DNA from: Hymenobacter sp. BT559
GTDB lineage: Bacteria; Bacteroidota; Bacteroidia; Cytophagales; Hymenobacteraceae
Length of the DNA: 64,000 nt
Direction of reading: 5' to 3'
NCBI RefSeq assembly: GCF_016427535.1
Contig: NZ_JAELXV010000007.1
Coordinates: forward strand, 62,001-126,000
This document shows positions 6,725 to 15,198 of this stretch, one piece after another. The notes beneath the pieces are model-generated. The model did no database searches, had not been told where the DNA came from, and worked only from the letters and a program-made list of their open reading frames with translations. Both the position numbers and the translations under genes were made by a program. The first letter of the stretch is position 1; each line of letters begins with the position of its first letter.

Positions 6725-8221
6725 ATGACTGCCATCCTTCAAAAAACCACCCACCTGCCACCCCAGGCCCTACCCATCGAGCGGGCGGTCCTAGGTGCAG
6801 CGATGCTCGAGGCCTCGGCTACCGCTACGGCACTGAGCCTGCTTGCCCCGGAGGCGTTCTACCAGCCCGGCCACCAGCTGGTATTCTCGGCAATGCAAGC
6901 ACTACAGGCCAGCGGCTCGGCCGTCGACCAGCTCACCGTCGTGCAGTACCTGCGCGGCAAAGGCACGCTGGAGCGCGCCGGCGGCATCGGCTACGTGGCC
7001 GGCCTCACCAGCCAAGTCAACAGCGGCGCTCACATCGAGGCGCACTGCCGCATTCTACTCGAGTTCCATGCTCGGCGCACTGTCATCACCGCCGGCACCT
7101 TACTGCAAACCCACGGCTATGACGAGGGACGCGACGCGCTAGAAGTGCTAGCCGAGGCGCAGCAGCAACTCATGGGCCTGCACACCGTGCTCGACCAACG
7201 CCCAGCCCAAACAGTAGCCGACCACTTCGATGCCGTGTTTGCCAAGCTCGAGCAGGACGTGCTCAAGCCTGGCATGACGGGCGTGCCCACTGGCTTGATG
7301 GAGTTGAACGACTCAACCGGCGGCTGGCAGCCCGGCGACCTCATCATCATCGCGGCCCGCCCGGCCATGGGCAAGACGGCGGTAATGCTGCATGCAGCTC
7401 GTGAGGCAGGCCTCGACCACGACAAGCATGTCTTCATTGCCTCACTCGAAATGCCGGCGGCGCAGCTGGTGCAGCGCCTCGTCTCGTCGGAGGTTGAGGG
7501 CTACAGTAACTCCGACCTGCGCCGGGGCAACGTGCGCGGCGGCGTGGAAGAGGTAGCCAGCATCCGCCAGAAGGCTGCCCGCCTCAAAACCCTAGGCCAC
7601 CGCCTACACGTCGACGACACGCCTGGCGTCAGCATTCAGCAGCTACGGGCCAAGTGTCACCGCCTGCACGCTGAGCACCCACTGGGGTTGATTATGGTCG
7701 ACTACATCCAACTGATGAAGGGCGACGGCAAAGGCCGCGGCAACCGAGAGCAAGAGATTGCCAGCATCAGCCGCGGGCTCAAAGAGCTAGCCAAAGAGCT
7801 AAACGTGCCGGTCATCGCCCTCAGCCAGCTGTCGCGCGACGTGGAGAAGCGCGGTGGCCAGAAGCGGCCCCAACTAGCCGACCTACGTGAGTCGGGCGCC
7901 ATCGAGCAGGATGCCGATATCATCATGTTCCTCTGGCGCGGCGAGTACTACAAAATCGACGAGTACGACGATGGCAGCCCGACCGCCGGCACGCTGCTCA
8001 TGGACATCGCCAAGAATCGCAACGGCTCGGTGGGCGAAATCATCGTGGGCTGCAACCTGCGCCGCGGCCTCATCTACGACCTAGGCACCGAGCCGGGCAC
8101 GTCGGCCGAGGAGTTGCCTGCAGCAGCCGAGTACCAGCCCCGTCGCATCACCACCAGCACCCAGGACGACTTCAGCCAGCCGCTGGTACTACCCGACGCC
8201 CCACCTGACGCCCCTTTCTGA
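6725..8221 (+). CDS. dnaB: replicative DNA helicase, DnaB family
   Basis: A 498-aa hexameric helicase for phage DNA replication. Residues 10-110 are the DnaB N-terminal helical domain, and residues 185-450 the RecA-like motor. Walker A is ARPAMGKTA (211-219), Walker B is LIMVDYIQL (322-330). The conserved SQLSRDVEKR and the DLRESGAIEQDAD segment near 386-398 are present. Length is normal for the family. It starts 21 bp after the initiator gene and its TGA overlaps the next ATG. Confidence 0.96.
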   Translation: MTAILQKTTHLPPQALPIERAVLGAAMLEASATATALSLLAPEAFYQPGHQLVFSAMQALQASGSAVDQLTVVQYLRGKGTLERAGGIGYVAGLTSQVNSGAHIEAHCRILLEFHARRTVITAGTLLQTHGYDEGRDALEVLAEAQQQLMGLHTVLDQRPAQTVADHFDAVFAKLEQDVLKPGMTGVPTGLMELNDSTGGWQPGDLIIIAARPAMGKTAVMLHAAREAGLDHDKHVFIASLEMPAAQLVQRLVSSEVEGYSNSDLRRGNVRGGVEEVASIRQKAARLKTLGHRLHVDDTPGVSIQQLRAKCHRLHAEHPLGLIMVDYIQLMKGDGKGRGNREQEIASISRGLKELAKELNVPVIALSQLSRDVEKRGGQKRPQLADLRESGAIEQDADIIMFLWRGEYYKIDEYDDGSPTAGTLLMDIAKNRNGSVGEIIVGCNLRRGLIYDLGTEPGTSAEELPAAAEYQPRRITTSTQDDFSQPLVLPDAPPDAPF

Positions 8222-8421
8222 TGGAACAGTACTCGCCCCGCATGGCCGTCGCGGTACGCCGTGAGCTACGCCAGGCCAATGGCAAGCGCTTCGCTGAGCT
8301 ACTGGCCTACTACAAAGTGCGCGGCGGCCCAGGCCTCGGCCTCGCTCCCAAGGAACTAGCTGAGCGTCAGTCCCGCCAAACGCATAACAGAATTTATAAC
8401 AACCCACCTCAAGCGGCCTAG
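8221..8421 (+). CDS. hypothetical prophage protein
   Basis: A 66-aa basic protein. Its ATG shares one base with the helicase stop codon (TGATG), so the two genes are coupled. It has a helical N-terminal part (VAVRRELRQANGKRFAELLAYYK) and a basic tail. Family not recognised; a small helicase accessory or DNA-binding role is only a guess from position. Confidence 0.5.
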   Translation: MEQYSPRMAVAVRRELRQANGKRFAELLAYYKVRGGPGLGLAPKELAERQSRQTHNRIYNNPPQAA

Positions 8422-8434
8422 GGCCACCTACCCC

Positions 8435-8614
8435 ATGCAGCCTACCACCCTCAACCCCGAAACCCACTGCCTCGACTGCGGCGAAGTGCTCAGCGAGTAC
8501 GGCCACTGCTGGCAGCACCACTGGCCACCGATGGACCCCGCGCAGGATGCTACAACCTCAGCCCCGGCGTTGGCGCACCCAGTCCAACAGCAGCAGCCCC
8601 CCTGCCAGCAGTAG
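8435..8614 (+). CDS. 59-aa putative zinc-binding protein
   Basis: A short ORF with HCLDCGEVLSEYGHCWQHH at residues 11-29. These spaced Cys and His residues suggest a small zinc site. The rest is rich in Pro, Ala and Gln. It lies 13 bp after the preceding gene in the same direction. No family recognised. Confidence 0.45.
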   Translation: MQPTTLNPETHCLDCGEVLSEYGHCWQHHWPPMDPAQDATTSAPALAHPVQQQQPPCQQ

Positions 8615-8700
8615 GCTACACACTAGCGAACCTGCCAAACTATAGATTAAAGCTGCTCTCATGCAGCAAATAAACATCAATCCACTAAGTATTTACAAAA

Positions 8701-9159
8701 ATGCAACCCGAAACCACTTCCGAAACTAGTCTCGTCGAGAACTGGGCCATCCTTGAAATTATGGGCCACGAGCGCCTCGCCGGCCGCCTCACTGAAACCA
8801 CCATCGCCGGCGTGCCCATGTTGCGCGTGGAAGTGCCCGCCACCGAGAAGCTGCCCGGCTTCACCCGCCTGCTCAGCGGGGCCAGCATCTTCTCGCTTAC
8901 GCCAGTACCGCAGGACGTGGCCACCCTCGTCGCCGGCCAGCTGCAAAAGACCGCCGTCAGTGGCATCCCGGCCTATGGCTTCACCTTCGGCCAGCAGCTG
9001 CAAATGAGCCAGGCCCTAGGGCTGCCCGCCCCGAAGGAGCCCAAGGCCAGCATTTTTCCCGGCGATGATGACGAGGAAGAAGACGACCCTTTCGAAGATG
9101 ACTGCGAGCAGTGTGGCGGCCCCACCCGCGAAGGCTTTTGTCGCACCTGCCAAGCATGA
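8701..9159 (+). CDS. conserved prophage protein with acidic linker and zinc ribbon
   Basis: A 152-aa protein. Residues 1-110 form a compact alpha/beta domain (ENWAILEIMGHERLAGR at 13-29, then VPMLRVEVP). A strongly acidic stretch covers about 123-135 (DDDEEEDDPFEDD), and the end carries CEQCGG...CRTC, a minimal four-Cys zinc ribbon. I recall the WAILEIMGH type from Bacteroidota phages and plasmids but know no function for it. Its stop overlaps the start of the next small ORF. Confidence 0.65.
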   Translation: MQPETTSETSLVENWAILEIMGHERLAGRLTETTIAGVPMLRVEVPATEKLPGFTRLLSGASIFSLTPVPQDVATLVAGQLQKTAVSGIPAYGFTFGQQLQMSQALGLPAPKEPKASIFPGDDDEEEDDPFEDDCEQCGGPTREGFCRTCQA

Positions 9160-9326
9160 GCCCCTACGATGACCCCGCTGTGTCGGCTGGCGAAATAGCC
9201 GACTACCTCGACCAGTTGCGTCTGTCCTTACCAAGCTGTGCCTTAGATAGTGCCTCTAGTACGGATATGACTCTCTCGATTGATAGTCTACCACAAGCAT
9301 ATTCCTCCAATAGCCACTCTTCATAG
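9156..9326 (+). CDS. 56-aa ORF, possibly cut by the following minus-strand gene
   Basis: It begins with an ATGA overlap to the preceding gene. The first 22 residues (up to DYLDQLR) look like phage coding sequence. The remaining residues are Ser-rich and lie antisense to the 9203-9406 gene. It may be the remnant of a longer gene interrupted by insertion of that gene, or may not be translated at all. Confidence 0.3.
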   Translation: MSPYDDPAVSAGEIADYLDQLRLSLPSCALDSASSTDMTLSIDSLPQAYSSNSHSS

Positions 9327-9406
9327 CTATTAGGCGCTATCGCTGTGCCTTTTGTCCATGCTAGGGCAGCGGCTATTACTCGACGGCGTTTTTCTTCAGT
9401 AAGCAT
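9203..9406 (-). CDS. small minus-strand moron, unknown function
   Basis: A 67-aa helical protein (start ATG 9406, MLTEEKRRR) on the opposite strand from all its neighbours. The motif EEWLLEEYACGRLSIERVISVLE at about 28-50 resembles small Bacteroidota proteins and, weakly, VbhA-type antitoxins (acidic helix, G-L-S/T, then a helix). Its base composition is less GC-rich than flanking genes. Orientation and composition suggest an inserted accessory gene expressed in the lysogen. Confidence 0.5.
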   Translation of the reverse strand: MLTEEKRRRVIAAALAWTKGTAIAPNSYEEWLLEEYACGRLSIERVISVLEALSKAQLGKDRRNWSR

Positions 9407-9485
9407 GGACCAAAGGACACACACAGTTTCCGCACTCTAGTAGGTAGAACCACCCATTTACCATGAGTAAAACCCTTAGATACTA

Positions 9486-9806
9486 ATGCTCCGACAAGCT
9501 TCCCGCGTGGATGCTAACCAAGCCGATATCGTGCACGCGCTGCGCGGTATCGGCGCTTCGGTTTTCCACGTGCACCAACTCAAGAATGCGTTTGACATCC
9601 TCGTCGGCTACCGCGGCCGCACTTTCCTGATGGAGCTGAAGGTTTCCGAGAAGGAGAAGCTCACCCCCGGCGAGGCTGAGTTTAAGCGCACCTGGCGCGG
9701 CAGCGAGTACCACATCGTCTACACCGTCGACCAGGCTATTGCCATCCTCACCGCCCGCCCTGGGCCCGCTACCTGCCCGCACTGCCAGGGCAAGCTCACG
9801 CCATGA
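9486..9806 (+). CDS. VRR-NUC-like nuclease
   Basis: A 106-aa single-domain protein with the PD-(D/E)xK arrangement of VRR-NUC nucleases: FDILVGY at about 36-42 and MELK at about 49-52, followed by LTPGEAEFKRTWRG. These supply the acidic residues and lysine of the active site. A CPHC pair lies near the C-terminus, with no second pair visible. In phages such nucleases often act on branched DNA (Holliday junctions) before packaging. Its stop overlaps the next start. Confidence 0.72.
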   Translation: MLRQASRVDANQADIVHALRGIGASVFHVHQLKNAFDILVGYRGRTFLMELKVSEKEKLTPGEAEFKRTWRGSEYHIVYTVDQAIAILTARPGPATCPHCQGKLTP

Positions 9807-9970
9807 ATATCCCACCCATCACCAACCCTAGGGCCTACGCCACGCACCTGCTGGTAGCCTGGCAAGCTGAACTTGAACAGCGCCAAGCCCCCGGCAAGCC
9901 AGGCCGGCCAAATCCCTTGCTGGCGCTGATTACGGTGGAACTGGCCCGCCGCAAACAGGCCACTAATTAG
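9803..9970 (+). CDS. 55-aa hypothetical prophage protein
   Basis: It starts with an ATGA overlap to the VRR-NUC gene. The peptide has two helical segments (AYATHLLVAWQAELEQR and LLALITVELARRKQ) around a Pro/Gly/basic linker. The coupling supports a real gene. Function unknown. Confidence 0.5.
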   Translation: MNIPPITNPRAYATHLLVAWQAELEQRQAPGKPGRPNPLLALITVELARRKQATN

Positions 9971-10033
9971 GAACGAAACTACTTGCTTAATCATTTCTGC
10001 ATTTGTATATTAGATACCTTTTCCGCCCTGCTT

Positions 10034-10393
10034 ATGCTACCCACCTACGACCCTGTTCTTAACTTACCCGCACCCACCCCGCTCCCCACCTTGCAAGTCA
10101 CTTCTGCAGGGCGGCTTACTCTGAGCATCGCCTTGATGCACGAGCTTAAGCTGGAGAACGGTAGTCGCGTCAACCTGGTGCCGCCTGTCTATGGCAGCGA
10201 GTACTGGCACCTCGACCTGCGCCCTACTGCGGCCCGCACGGTGGAGTGGCACAATGGCTCTGCCCCTCGGGTGAAGAACGTCGACCTGCCGCCCTGGCTG
10301 GTGCCTAATGCCATTCGCCTCATGCTCGTGCGAGAGAAGCAGACGCATCCAGATTACTACCCCTTACTGCCTACTCATGCCCTCGCTGCCTAG
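10034..10393 (+). CDS. hypothetical prophage protein
   Basis: A 119-aa protein, start ATG 10034. Residues 22-46 (RLTLSIALMHELKLENGSRVNLVP) resemble the strand-helix-strand of AbrB/SpoVT-like swapped-hairpin domains, but the match is weak. The end is basic and Pro-rich. It overlaps the HNH gene by 17 bp. Confidence 0.5.
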   Translation: MLPTYDPVLNLPAPTPLPTLQVTSAGRLTLSIALMHELKLENGSRVNLVPPVYGSEYWHLDLRPTAARTVEWHNGSAPRVKNVDLPPWLVPNAIRLMLVREKQTHPDYYPLLPTHALAA

Positions 10394-10697
10394 GTCCCCA
10401 CGTCGGCCCTGGCAGCCTGCCCCTGCTAAGCGAGAGTATGTGCAGCATGCGGCTCGTGATAGCCGCTACGACACGGCTAGGTGGCAGGCGGCCCGCAAAG
10501 CGCAGATAGCCCGCTGCCCGTGTTGTGAGGAGTGCGAGCGTCAGGGCCGTGTGACGGCCGCTACCGTGACCGACCACATTATCCCTGTGCGCCTAGGCGG
10601 TGACTTCTGGGACGCTCGCAACCACCAAAGCTTGTGCCGAGCCTGCCACCAAGCTAAGAGTGCGTCAGAGCGCACGCAAATAGCTCCTAGGGGGTAG
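10377..10697 (+). CDS. HNH endonuclease
   Basis: A 106-aa nuclease. CPCC...CERQG and CRACH give the zinc-binding Cys pairs, and TDHIIPVRLGG...WDARNHQSLC gives the beta-beta-alpha metal motif with catalytic His. The order HNH, small terminase, large terminase, portal is the classic cos-packaging arrangement of HK97-type phages, in which the HNH protein is needed for end cleavage. The frame runs further upstream, but the ATG at 10377 fits the family. Confidence 0.88.
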   Translation: MPSLPRSPRRPWQPAPAKREYVQHAARDSRYDTARWQAARKAQIARCPCCEECERQGRVTAATVTDHIIPVRLGGDFWDARNHQSLCRACHQAKSASERTQIAPRG

Positions 10698-10812
10698 GGG
10701 GTCGAAATCCTCTAGGCCTATTGGCTCTACACCGTAGCCCTCAGTCAAATTCTCGTGCTGTCAGGTTAGACAGGTTTTTCATAGATTGTATTTTAACAAC
10801 TTTTATAGCATT

Positions 10813-11283
10813 ATGCCAGGCCCACCCCCAAAACCCGCTCGACAAAAGCGGTTAGAGGGCACCCATCGCAAGGACCGAGAGGCGCCTAACGCGCTGGACT
10901 TCAACCCCGCTGTAGACTTACCTGCCCCACCCGACGACCTACGCCCCGAAGCTGCGCGCCAGTGCTGGGAAGTGTGTGCAAAGGAATTGCACGCCAAAGG
11001 CATGCTGGCCTCGGTGGACTTGGCGCTACTACGCGCCTACTGCTACCAGACGGCACTGATGCTGGAGGCTGAGGAGGAGTTGGAGCTGAATGGCAAAACC
11101 GAAACCCGCTTCACGGCTAACGGCTCGCACCAAGTGCGCTCGCCTTGGGTGGCCATCCTCTCCGATGCCACCGAGAAGGTGAGCAAGATTGGGCAACAAT
11201 TTGGCTTTAGCCCCAGTAGCCGCACGCGAATCAGTGTGCCGAAATCAGAGAAAAAGGAAGCCGACCCCTGGGCTGATTTGTAA
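10813..11283 (+). CDS. terminase small subunit, P27 family
   Basis: A 156-aa protein that recognises phage DNA for packaging. The start MPGPPPKPARQKRLEGTHRKDR is the hallmark of P27-type small subunits. Residues 30-115 form the central helical domain (RQCWEVCAKELHAKGML, then LALLRAYCYQTA). It is followed without a gap by the large subunit. I chose the ATG at 10813 over an earlier in-frame start because of the family N-terminus. Confidence 0.9.
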   Translation: MPGPPPKPARQKRLEGTHRKDREAPNALDFNPAVDLPAPPDDLRPEAARQCWEVCAKELHAKGMLASVDLALLRAYCYQTALMLEAEEELELNGKTETRFTANGSHQVRSPWVAILSDATEKVSKIGQQFGFSPSSRTRISVPKSEKKEADPWADL

Positions 11284-13101
11284 ATGAGTACTCCCCGCAA
11301 TTACTGCGCGATTGCCACCCGCTATGCCAAGCAAATGGTGGACGCTTATGCTAAGGAAGAGGCCATTAAGGTCGAACTGCGCCCCGTGCAGCTCGACCTT
11401 AAAAAGCTGCGCCAGCAGGAGGAGCCCGACGCCGACGCCGTAGCCGCCCTGGAGGCCGCGATTGCCCGCCACCAGCAGCGCATCTACAGCCTAAAGGTGC
11501 GCTGCAATAAGTACGTGGCCCTGGCCTGCGAGCGCCAGCTAAACGACTTGAAGCGCAAGCGTTTTGCCTACACCTTCAACGAAGAGAAAGCCAACCGCAT
11601 CTGCAAGTTTATTGAGCTACTGCCCCATACCAAGGGCGAGTGGGCGGGCCGCCCCATCGTGCTGGAGCCCTGGCAAATCTTCATCCTGACCACCGTGTTT
11701 GGCTGGCTGGATAAGAAGGGCCGGCGCCGCTACAAGGTCACGTACCTGGAAATTCCGCGCAAAAACGCCAAGAGCACGCTCAGCTCGGGCGTAGGGCTCT
11801 ACATGCTAGCCGCCGATGGCGAGGGCGGGGCCGAGGTCTACAGCGCGGCCACCACCAAGGACCAAGCGAAAATCGTGTGGAAGGATGCCAAGGGCATGGC
11901 CCAGAAATGCAAAGGCCTGCAGGCGCGCTTCGGCGTGAAGACGGCCGCCCACAGCATCTATACCGAGGAGGGCAGCAACTTCCTGGCCCTGGCCCGCGAC
12001 CAAGGCGGCAACCTCGACGGCCTGAACGTACACTGCGGCATCATTGACGAGCTGCACGCCCATAAGACCCGCGAGGTGGTGGAAGTAATCGAGACGGCCA
12101 CCGGTGCCCGCACACAGCCGCTGCTCTGGCAGATTACCACGGCCGGCTTCAACCTAGCCAGCATCTGCTACGAGCAGCGCACCTACACGGCCAAGGTGCT
12201 GCAGGGCCAGTTCACCGACCACCAGCACTTCGGTATCATCTTCACCATTGATGCCGATGATGACTGGGCGCACCCCACCAGCTGGCAGAAGGCCAACCCC
12301 AACTGGGGCATCAGCGTGAATGAGGAGGATATTCAGCGCAAAGGCAGCATGGCCGTGAAGGTGGCCGCCAAGCGTGGTGGCTTCAAAACCAAGCACCTCA
12401 ACGTGTGGGTAAATGCCAAGGAAGCCTGGATGGACATGCAGAAGTGGGCGCTCTGCGCCGACCCGAGCCTGAGCCTGGAGCAGTTTCGCGGCGAAGAGTG
12501 CGTGGGCGCCGTCGATTTGGCGACCAAGGTGGACATTGCGGCGCTGGTGCTACTCTTCAAGCGTGGCGAGCAGTACTACCTCTTCCCCTTCTTTTGGCTG
12601 CCAGAGGAAGCTATCGAGGGTCAGGATAATGCCCACTATGCTGGCTGGGCCGATGAGGGGTATCTGCAACTGACGACTGGCAACGTGACCGACCAGAACC
12701 TGATTCAAGACCAGGTGCGGGCCCTAGCTGCCGCGCACCAATTGCGTGGCCTAGCTTTCGACCCCTGGCAGGCCATGAAGTTTGGTACCGAGCTCACCGA
12801 GGAGGGGCTGAATGCCTCGGAGTTTCGCATGACCGTGCAGAACATGAGCGAGCCCATGAAGGAACTGCACGCCGCCATCATTTCGGGCAAGCTGACCCAC
12901 CCTGATAACCCCGTGATGAACTGGATGATGAGCAACGTGGTGGCGCACACCGATGCCAAGGAGAACATCTTTCCGCGCAAGGAGCAAGCGCAGAATAAAA
13001 TCGACGGGCCAGTGGCTAGCATTATGGCCATGGGCGAGTGGCTGACAGGCGAAGGCCCCGAAACCAGCATCTACGAAGAGCGCGGCCTGCGCATGCTCTA
13101 G
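11284..13101 (+). CDS. terminase large subunit
   Basis: A 605-aa packaging motor. The ATPase part has a Walker A-like loop PRKNAKST (159-165) and Walker B IIDELH (253-258). The RNase H-like nuclease begins near VGAVDLATKVDIAAL (about 405). Both are typical of Terminase_1. Residues 28-75 are a charged helical segment that most relatives I know lack, an apparent insertion between the N-terminal helix and the usual ACERQLND start. The next features are the 24-bp repeat and the portal gene. Confidence 0.95.
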   Translation: MSTPRNYCAIATRYAKQMVDAYAKEEAIKVELRPVQLDLKKLRQQEEPDADAVAALEAAIARHQQRIYSLKVRCNKYVALACERQLNDLKRKRFAYTFNEEKANRICKFIELLPHTKGEWAGRPIVLEPWQIFILTTVFGWLDKKGRRRYKVTYLEIPRKNAKSTLSSGVGLYMLAADGEGGAEVYSAATTKDQAKIVWKDAKGMAQKCKGLQARFGVKTAAHSIYTEEGSNFLALARDQGGNLDGLNVHCGIIDELHAHKTREVVEVIETATGARTQPLLWQITTAGFNLASICYEQRTYTAKVLQGQFTDHQHFGIIFTIDADDDWAHPTSWQKANPNWGISVNEEDIQRKGSMAVKVAAKRGGFKTKHLNVWVNAKEAWMDMQKWALCADPSLSLEQFRGEECVGAVDLATKVDIAALVLLFKRGEQYYLFPFFWLPEEAIEGQDNAHYAGWADEGYLQLTTGNVTDQNLIQDQVRALAAAHQLRGLAFDPWQAMKFGTELTEEGLNASEFRMTVQNMSEPMKELHAAIISGKLTHPDNPVMNWMMSNVVAHTDAKENIFPRKEQAQNKIDGPVASIMAMGEWLTGEGPETSIYEERGLRML

Positions 13102-13102
13102 G

Positions 13103-13162
13103 GCTTGCCCCTAGTTTCCCCCGCCCAAAATTGCAGTCCACCTAGGCAGCGTCGGAGCTTTG
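13103..13162 (+). promoter_or_regulatory. bipartite repeat copy 1, before portal gene
   Basis: A 24-bp sequence at 13103-13126 (starts GCTTGCCCCTAG) recurs exactly at 27801-27824. Exactly 25 bp after each copy comes TCGGAGCTTTG (13152-13162 and 27850-27860). Equal spacing of two conserved boxes before two late genes suggests a phage late promoter or a regulator binding site. GAGCTTTG partly resembles the host -7 box. Confidence 0.5.
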
Positions 13163-13185
13163 ACACAGTTCAAGCCCCGACGCTG
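13147..13185 (+). promoter_or_regulatory. hairpin ending at the portal start codon
   Basis: CAGCGTCGG (13147-13155) pairs perfectly with CCGACGCTG (13177-13185). The last base is the G of the portal GTG start, and TGTCTTTTTGG follows. It could act as a terminator for readthrough from the terminase genes, or it could hide the start codon. Confidence 0.5.
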
Positions 13186-14522
13186 TGTCTTTTTGGTCTA
13201 ATCCGTTTTCGCGTTCTACCTCCACCCCGCTGCAAGCGGCGGTGTCGGTAGAGCGTGAGCAGCGCAGCGCTGGCACTGACGTGCAGGTTAGCACCGAGAG
13301 CAACGATGCCCGCCTGCTGGGCATGCTAGGCTTTGGCGGTGGTAGTGTCGCTGGCGTACCCGTCAACCAGCAGACGGTGATGAGCATTGCTGCAGCTTAT
13401 GCCTGCGTCAATAACATCAGCCAGGATATTGCGGGGCTGCCCTGCCAGCTGTTTCGGCGCGACCAAGGCAAGCGCACGCCAGTAGATGAGCACCCCGCAG
13501 TGCCGCTACTCAACTTGCAAGCCTGCGGCCTGCAGAACGCCTATCACTTCCGCCAGTCGATGACCGCGCTCACGTTGCTGCGGGGCAACGCCTATGCGCT
13601 GATTGTGCGGGCGGCGAAGCTGCGGCCCATCCAGCTGCTCTTCAAGCACCCCGACGAAACAGATGTGCGCAAATCGGGCGGCCGGCTTTGGTACAAGTTT
13701 AATGGTGACCCCAAGACCTACGCTGACTATGATGTCATTCACCTCAAGGGCCTGAGCCTCGACGGTGTGATGGGCGTGAGCGTCATTCACTATTTCCGCG
13801 AAACTTTCGGCAAGGGCCTAGCTGCGTCGAAAGCCCACACCAACTTTTACCAGAACGGCGCCAAGCCGTCGGGCACGTTGGAAATGGACAAGACGCTGAC
13901 TGACGCCGCGGCAGCGCGCCTCACGGCCTCCTTTGCTTCCCAGTATTCGGGTGTAGAAAATGCTGGCAAGCCAATATTGCTAGAGGAGGGCCTGAAATAC
14001 AAGGCTATCAGCCTAACGCCCGAGGATGCCGAATTTATCAGCACCCACAAGCTGACGCGCTCCGACATCGCCAGCATTTTCCGCATGCCGCCGCACAAAA
14101 TCGGCGACTTGGAGCGCTCGACTAACAACAATATTGAGCAGCAGAGCCTCGACTACGTGGGCGATACACTGCTGCCTATCCTACTGGCCCAAGAGCAGGA
14201 GTACCGCCTCAAGCTGTTGCGCACCGATGAGGTGGCTACGCACTATTTCCGCCACAACGTGTCGGCGCAGCTGCGCTCTGATGCCACGGCCCGCGGCAAC
14301 TTCTACGCCAAGCTCTTTCAGGTGGGCGCGTTCAGTCCTAATGACATTCTAGCCTTAGAAGACCGCAACGGCATCGGCGAGGCTGGTGACGAGCGCTTTA
14401 TCCCCGTCAACATGGCCCCGCTCAGCCGCCTGGCTGAATTAACTGATGCGCAGATAGCTGGCCGCAAGGCGCCTGCCACGCCACCCGCTAACACGCCGCC
14501 CCCGGCGCCCGAAAATGAGTAA
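13185..14522 (+). CDS. portal protein, HK97 family
   Basis: A 445-aa protein forming the head vertex through which DNA passes. QTVMSIAAAYACVNNISQDIAG at about 65-86, VIHLKGLSLDGVMGVSVI and RMPPHKIGDLERSTNNNIEQQ are signature stretches of the family. The C-terminal 30 residues are Pro/Ala-rich. Translation seems to begin at GTG 13185 (MSFWSNPF), a typical portal start, placed at the base of a hairpin. It overlaps the protease gene by 8 bp. Confidence 0.95.
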   Translation: MSFWSNPFSRSTSTPLQAAVSVEREQRSAGTDVQVSTESNDARLLGMLGFGGGSVAGVPVNQQTVMSIAAAYACVNNISQDIAGLPCQLFRRDQGKRTPVDEHPAVPLLNLQACGLQNAYHFRQSMTALTLLRGNAYALIVRAAKLRPIQLLFKHPDETDVRKSGGRLWYKFNGDPKTYADYDVIHLKGLSLDGVMGVSVIHYFRETFGKGLAASKAHTNFYQNGAKPSGTLEMDKTLTDAAAARLTASFASQYSGVENAGKPILLEEGLKYKAISLTPEDAEFISTHKLTRSDIASIFRMPPHKIGDLERSTNNNIEQQSLDYVGDTLLPILLAQEQEYRLKLLRTDEVATHYFRHNVSAQLRSDATARGNFYAKLFQVGAFSPNDILALEDRNGIGEAGDERFIPVNMAPLSRLAELTDAQIAGRKAPATPPANTPPPAPENE

Positions 14523-15165
14523 GCCACTTCAGCTACCTGAAGGCCGGGAGGCCCGCGTAGTTACCACCCCACCCAGCATTGAATACCGCGCCCTTGACGG
14601 TGGCGGCCAAGAGCCTGCGGCTTTTGTGGGTCAAGCCATTGTATGTGGCGTGCGTAGCAGCCCACTAGGCTTTCCTGGCTTCCGCTTCGTGGAAATTATC
14701 GACGCCCACGCGCTCGATGGCACCGACATGTCGGACGTGATTGGCGTGTTCAATCACGACGCCAACCAGCTCCTCGGGCGGACCCGCAATAACACGCTCA
14801 CGCTGGAGCGCACGGCGGACGGTGGCCTGAGCTACCGCATCCCCTACGACGCGCAAGACCCCGACCACCAGCGGGTAATGCGCAAAATCGAGCGTGGCGA
14901 CGTGGACGGCAGCAGTTTCCTGTTTCGGGCCAAAAAGGACGACTGGCAGGAAGAGCAGGACGCCGCTGGTGGTAGCCTGTACGTGCGCACTGTGCTGGAA
15001 ATCGAGACGCTCTACGACGTGTGCCCGGTTACCTCGCCCGCCTACCCAGATGCTACGGCTGCCAAGCGCAGCCACGACGCCTACCAACAGGAGCACCCGA
15101 CCCCACCAACTGGTTCCTGCCCCGATTTGCTTACCCGCCAGCTAGCCCTTAAAGCCCGCCGCTAA
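14515..15165 (+). CDS. prohead maturation protease, S78 family
   Basis: A 216-aa protease that trims the capsid during head maturation. VFNHDANQLLGRT carries the catalytic His (H81), and GDVDGSSFLFRA carries the Ser (S133 or S134). LYDVCPVTSPAYPDA near the end is strongly conserved in the family. It lies between portal and capsid, and overlaps the portal gene by 8 bp. Confidence 0.93.
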   Translation: MSKPLQLPEGREARVVTTPPSIEYRALDGGGQEPAAFVGQAIVCGVRSSPLGFPGFRFVEIIDAHALDGTDMSDVIGVFNHDANQLLGRTRNNTLTLERTADGGLSYRIPYDAQDPDHQRVMRKIERGDVDGSSFLFRAKKDDWQEEQDAAGGSLYVRTVLEIETLYDVCPVTSPAYPDATAAKRSHDAYQQEHPTPPTGSCPDLLTRQLALKARR

Positions 15166-15172
15166 TCACTTT

Positions 15173-15188
15173 CTCACCTTTTTTCTGC
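15173..15188 (+). promoter_or_regulatory. pyrimidine-rich leader motif, capsid gene
   Basis: CTCACCTTTTTTCTGC lies 10 bp before the capsid ATG. The same 16-mer occurs before the tail tube gene (22971), with close variants at four other late genes. Confidence 0.55.
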
Positions 15189-15198
15189 AAAAAATAAT

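Noticed and set aside
9486..10697. VRR-NUC or HNH gene as the phage integrase or recombinase
   Set aside because: Neither has the R-H-R-Y residues of tyrosine integrases or a serine recombinase start. They are nucleases.
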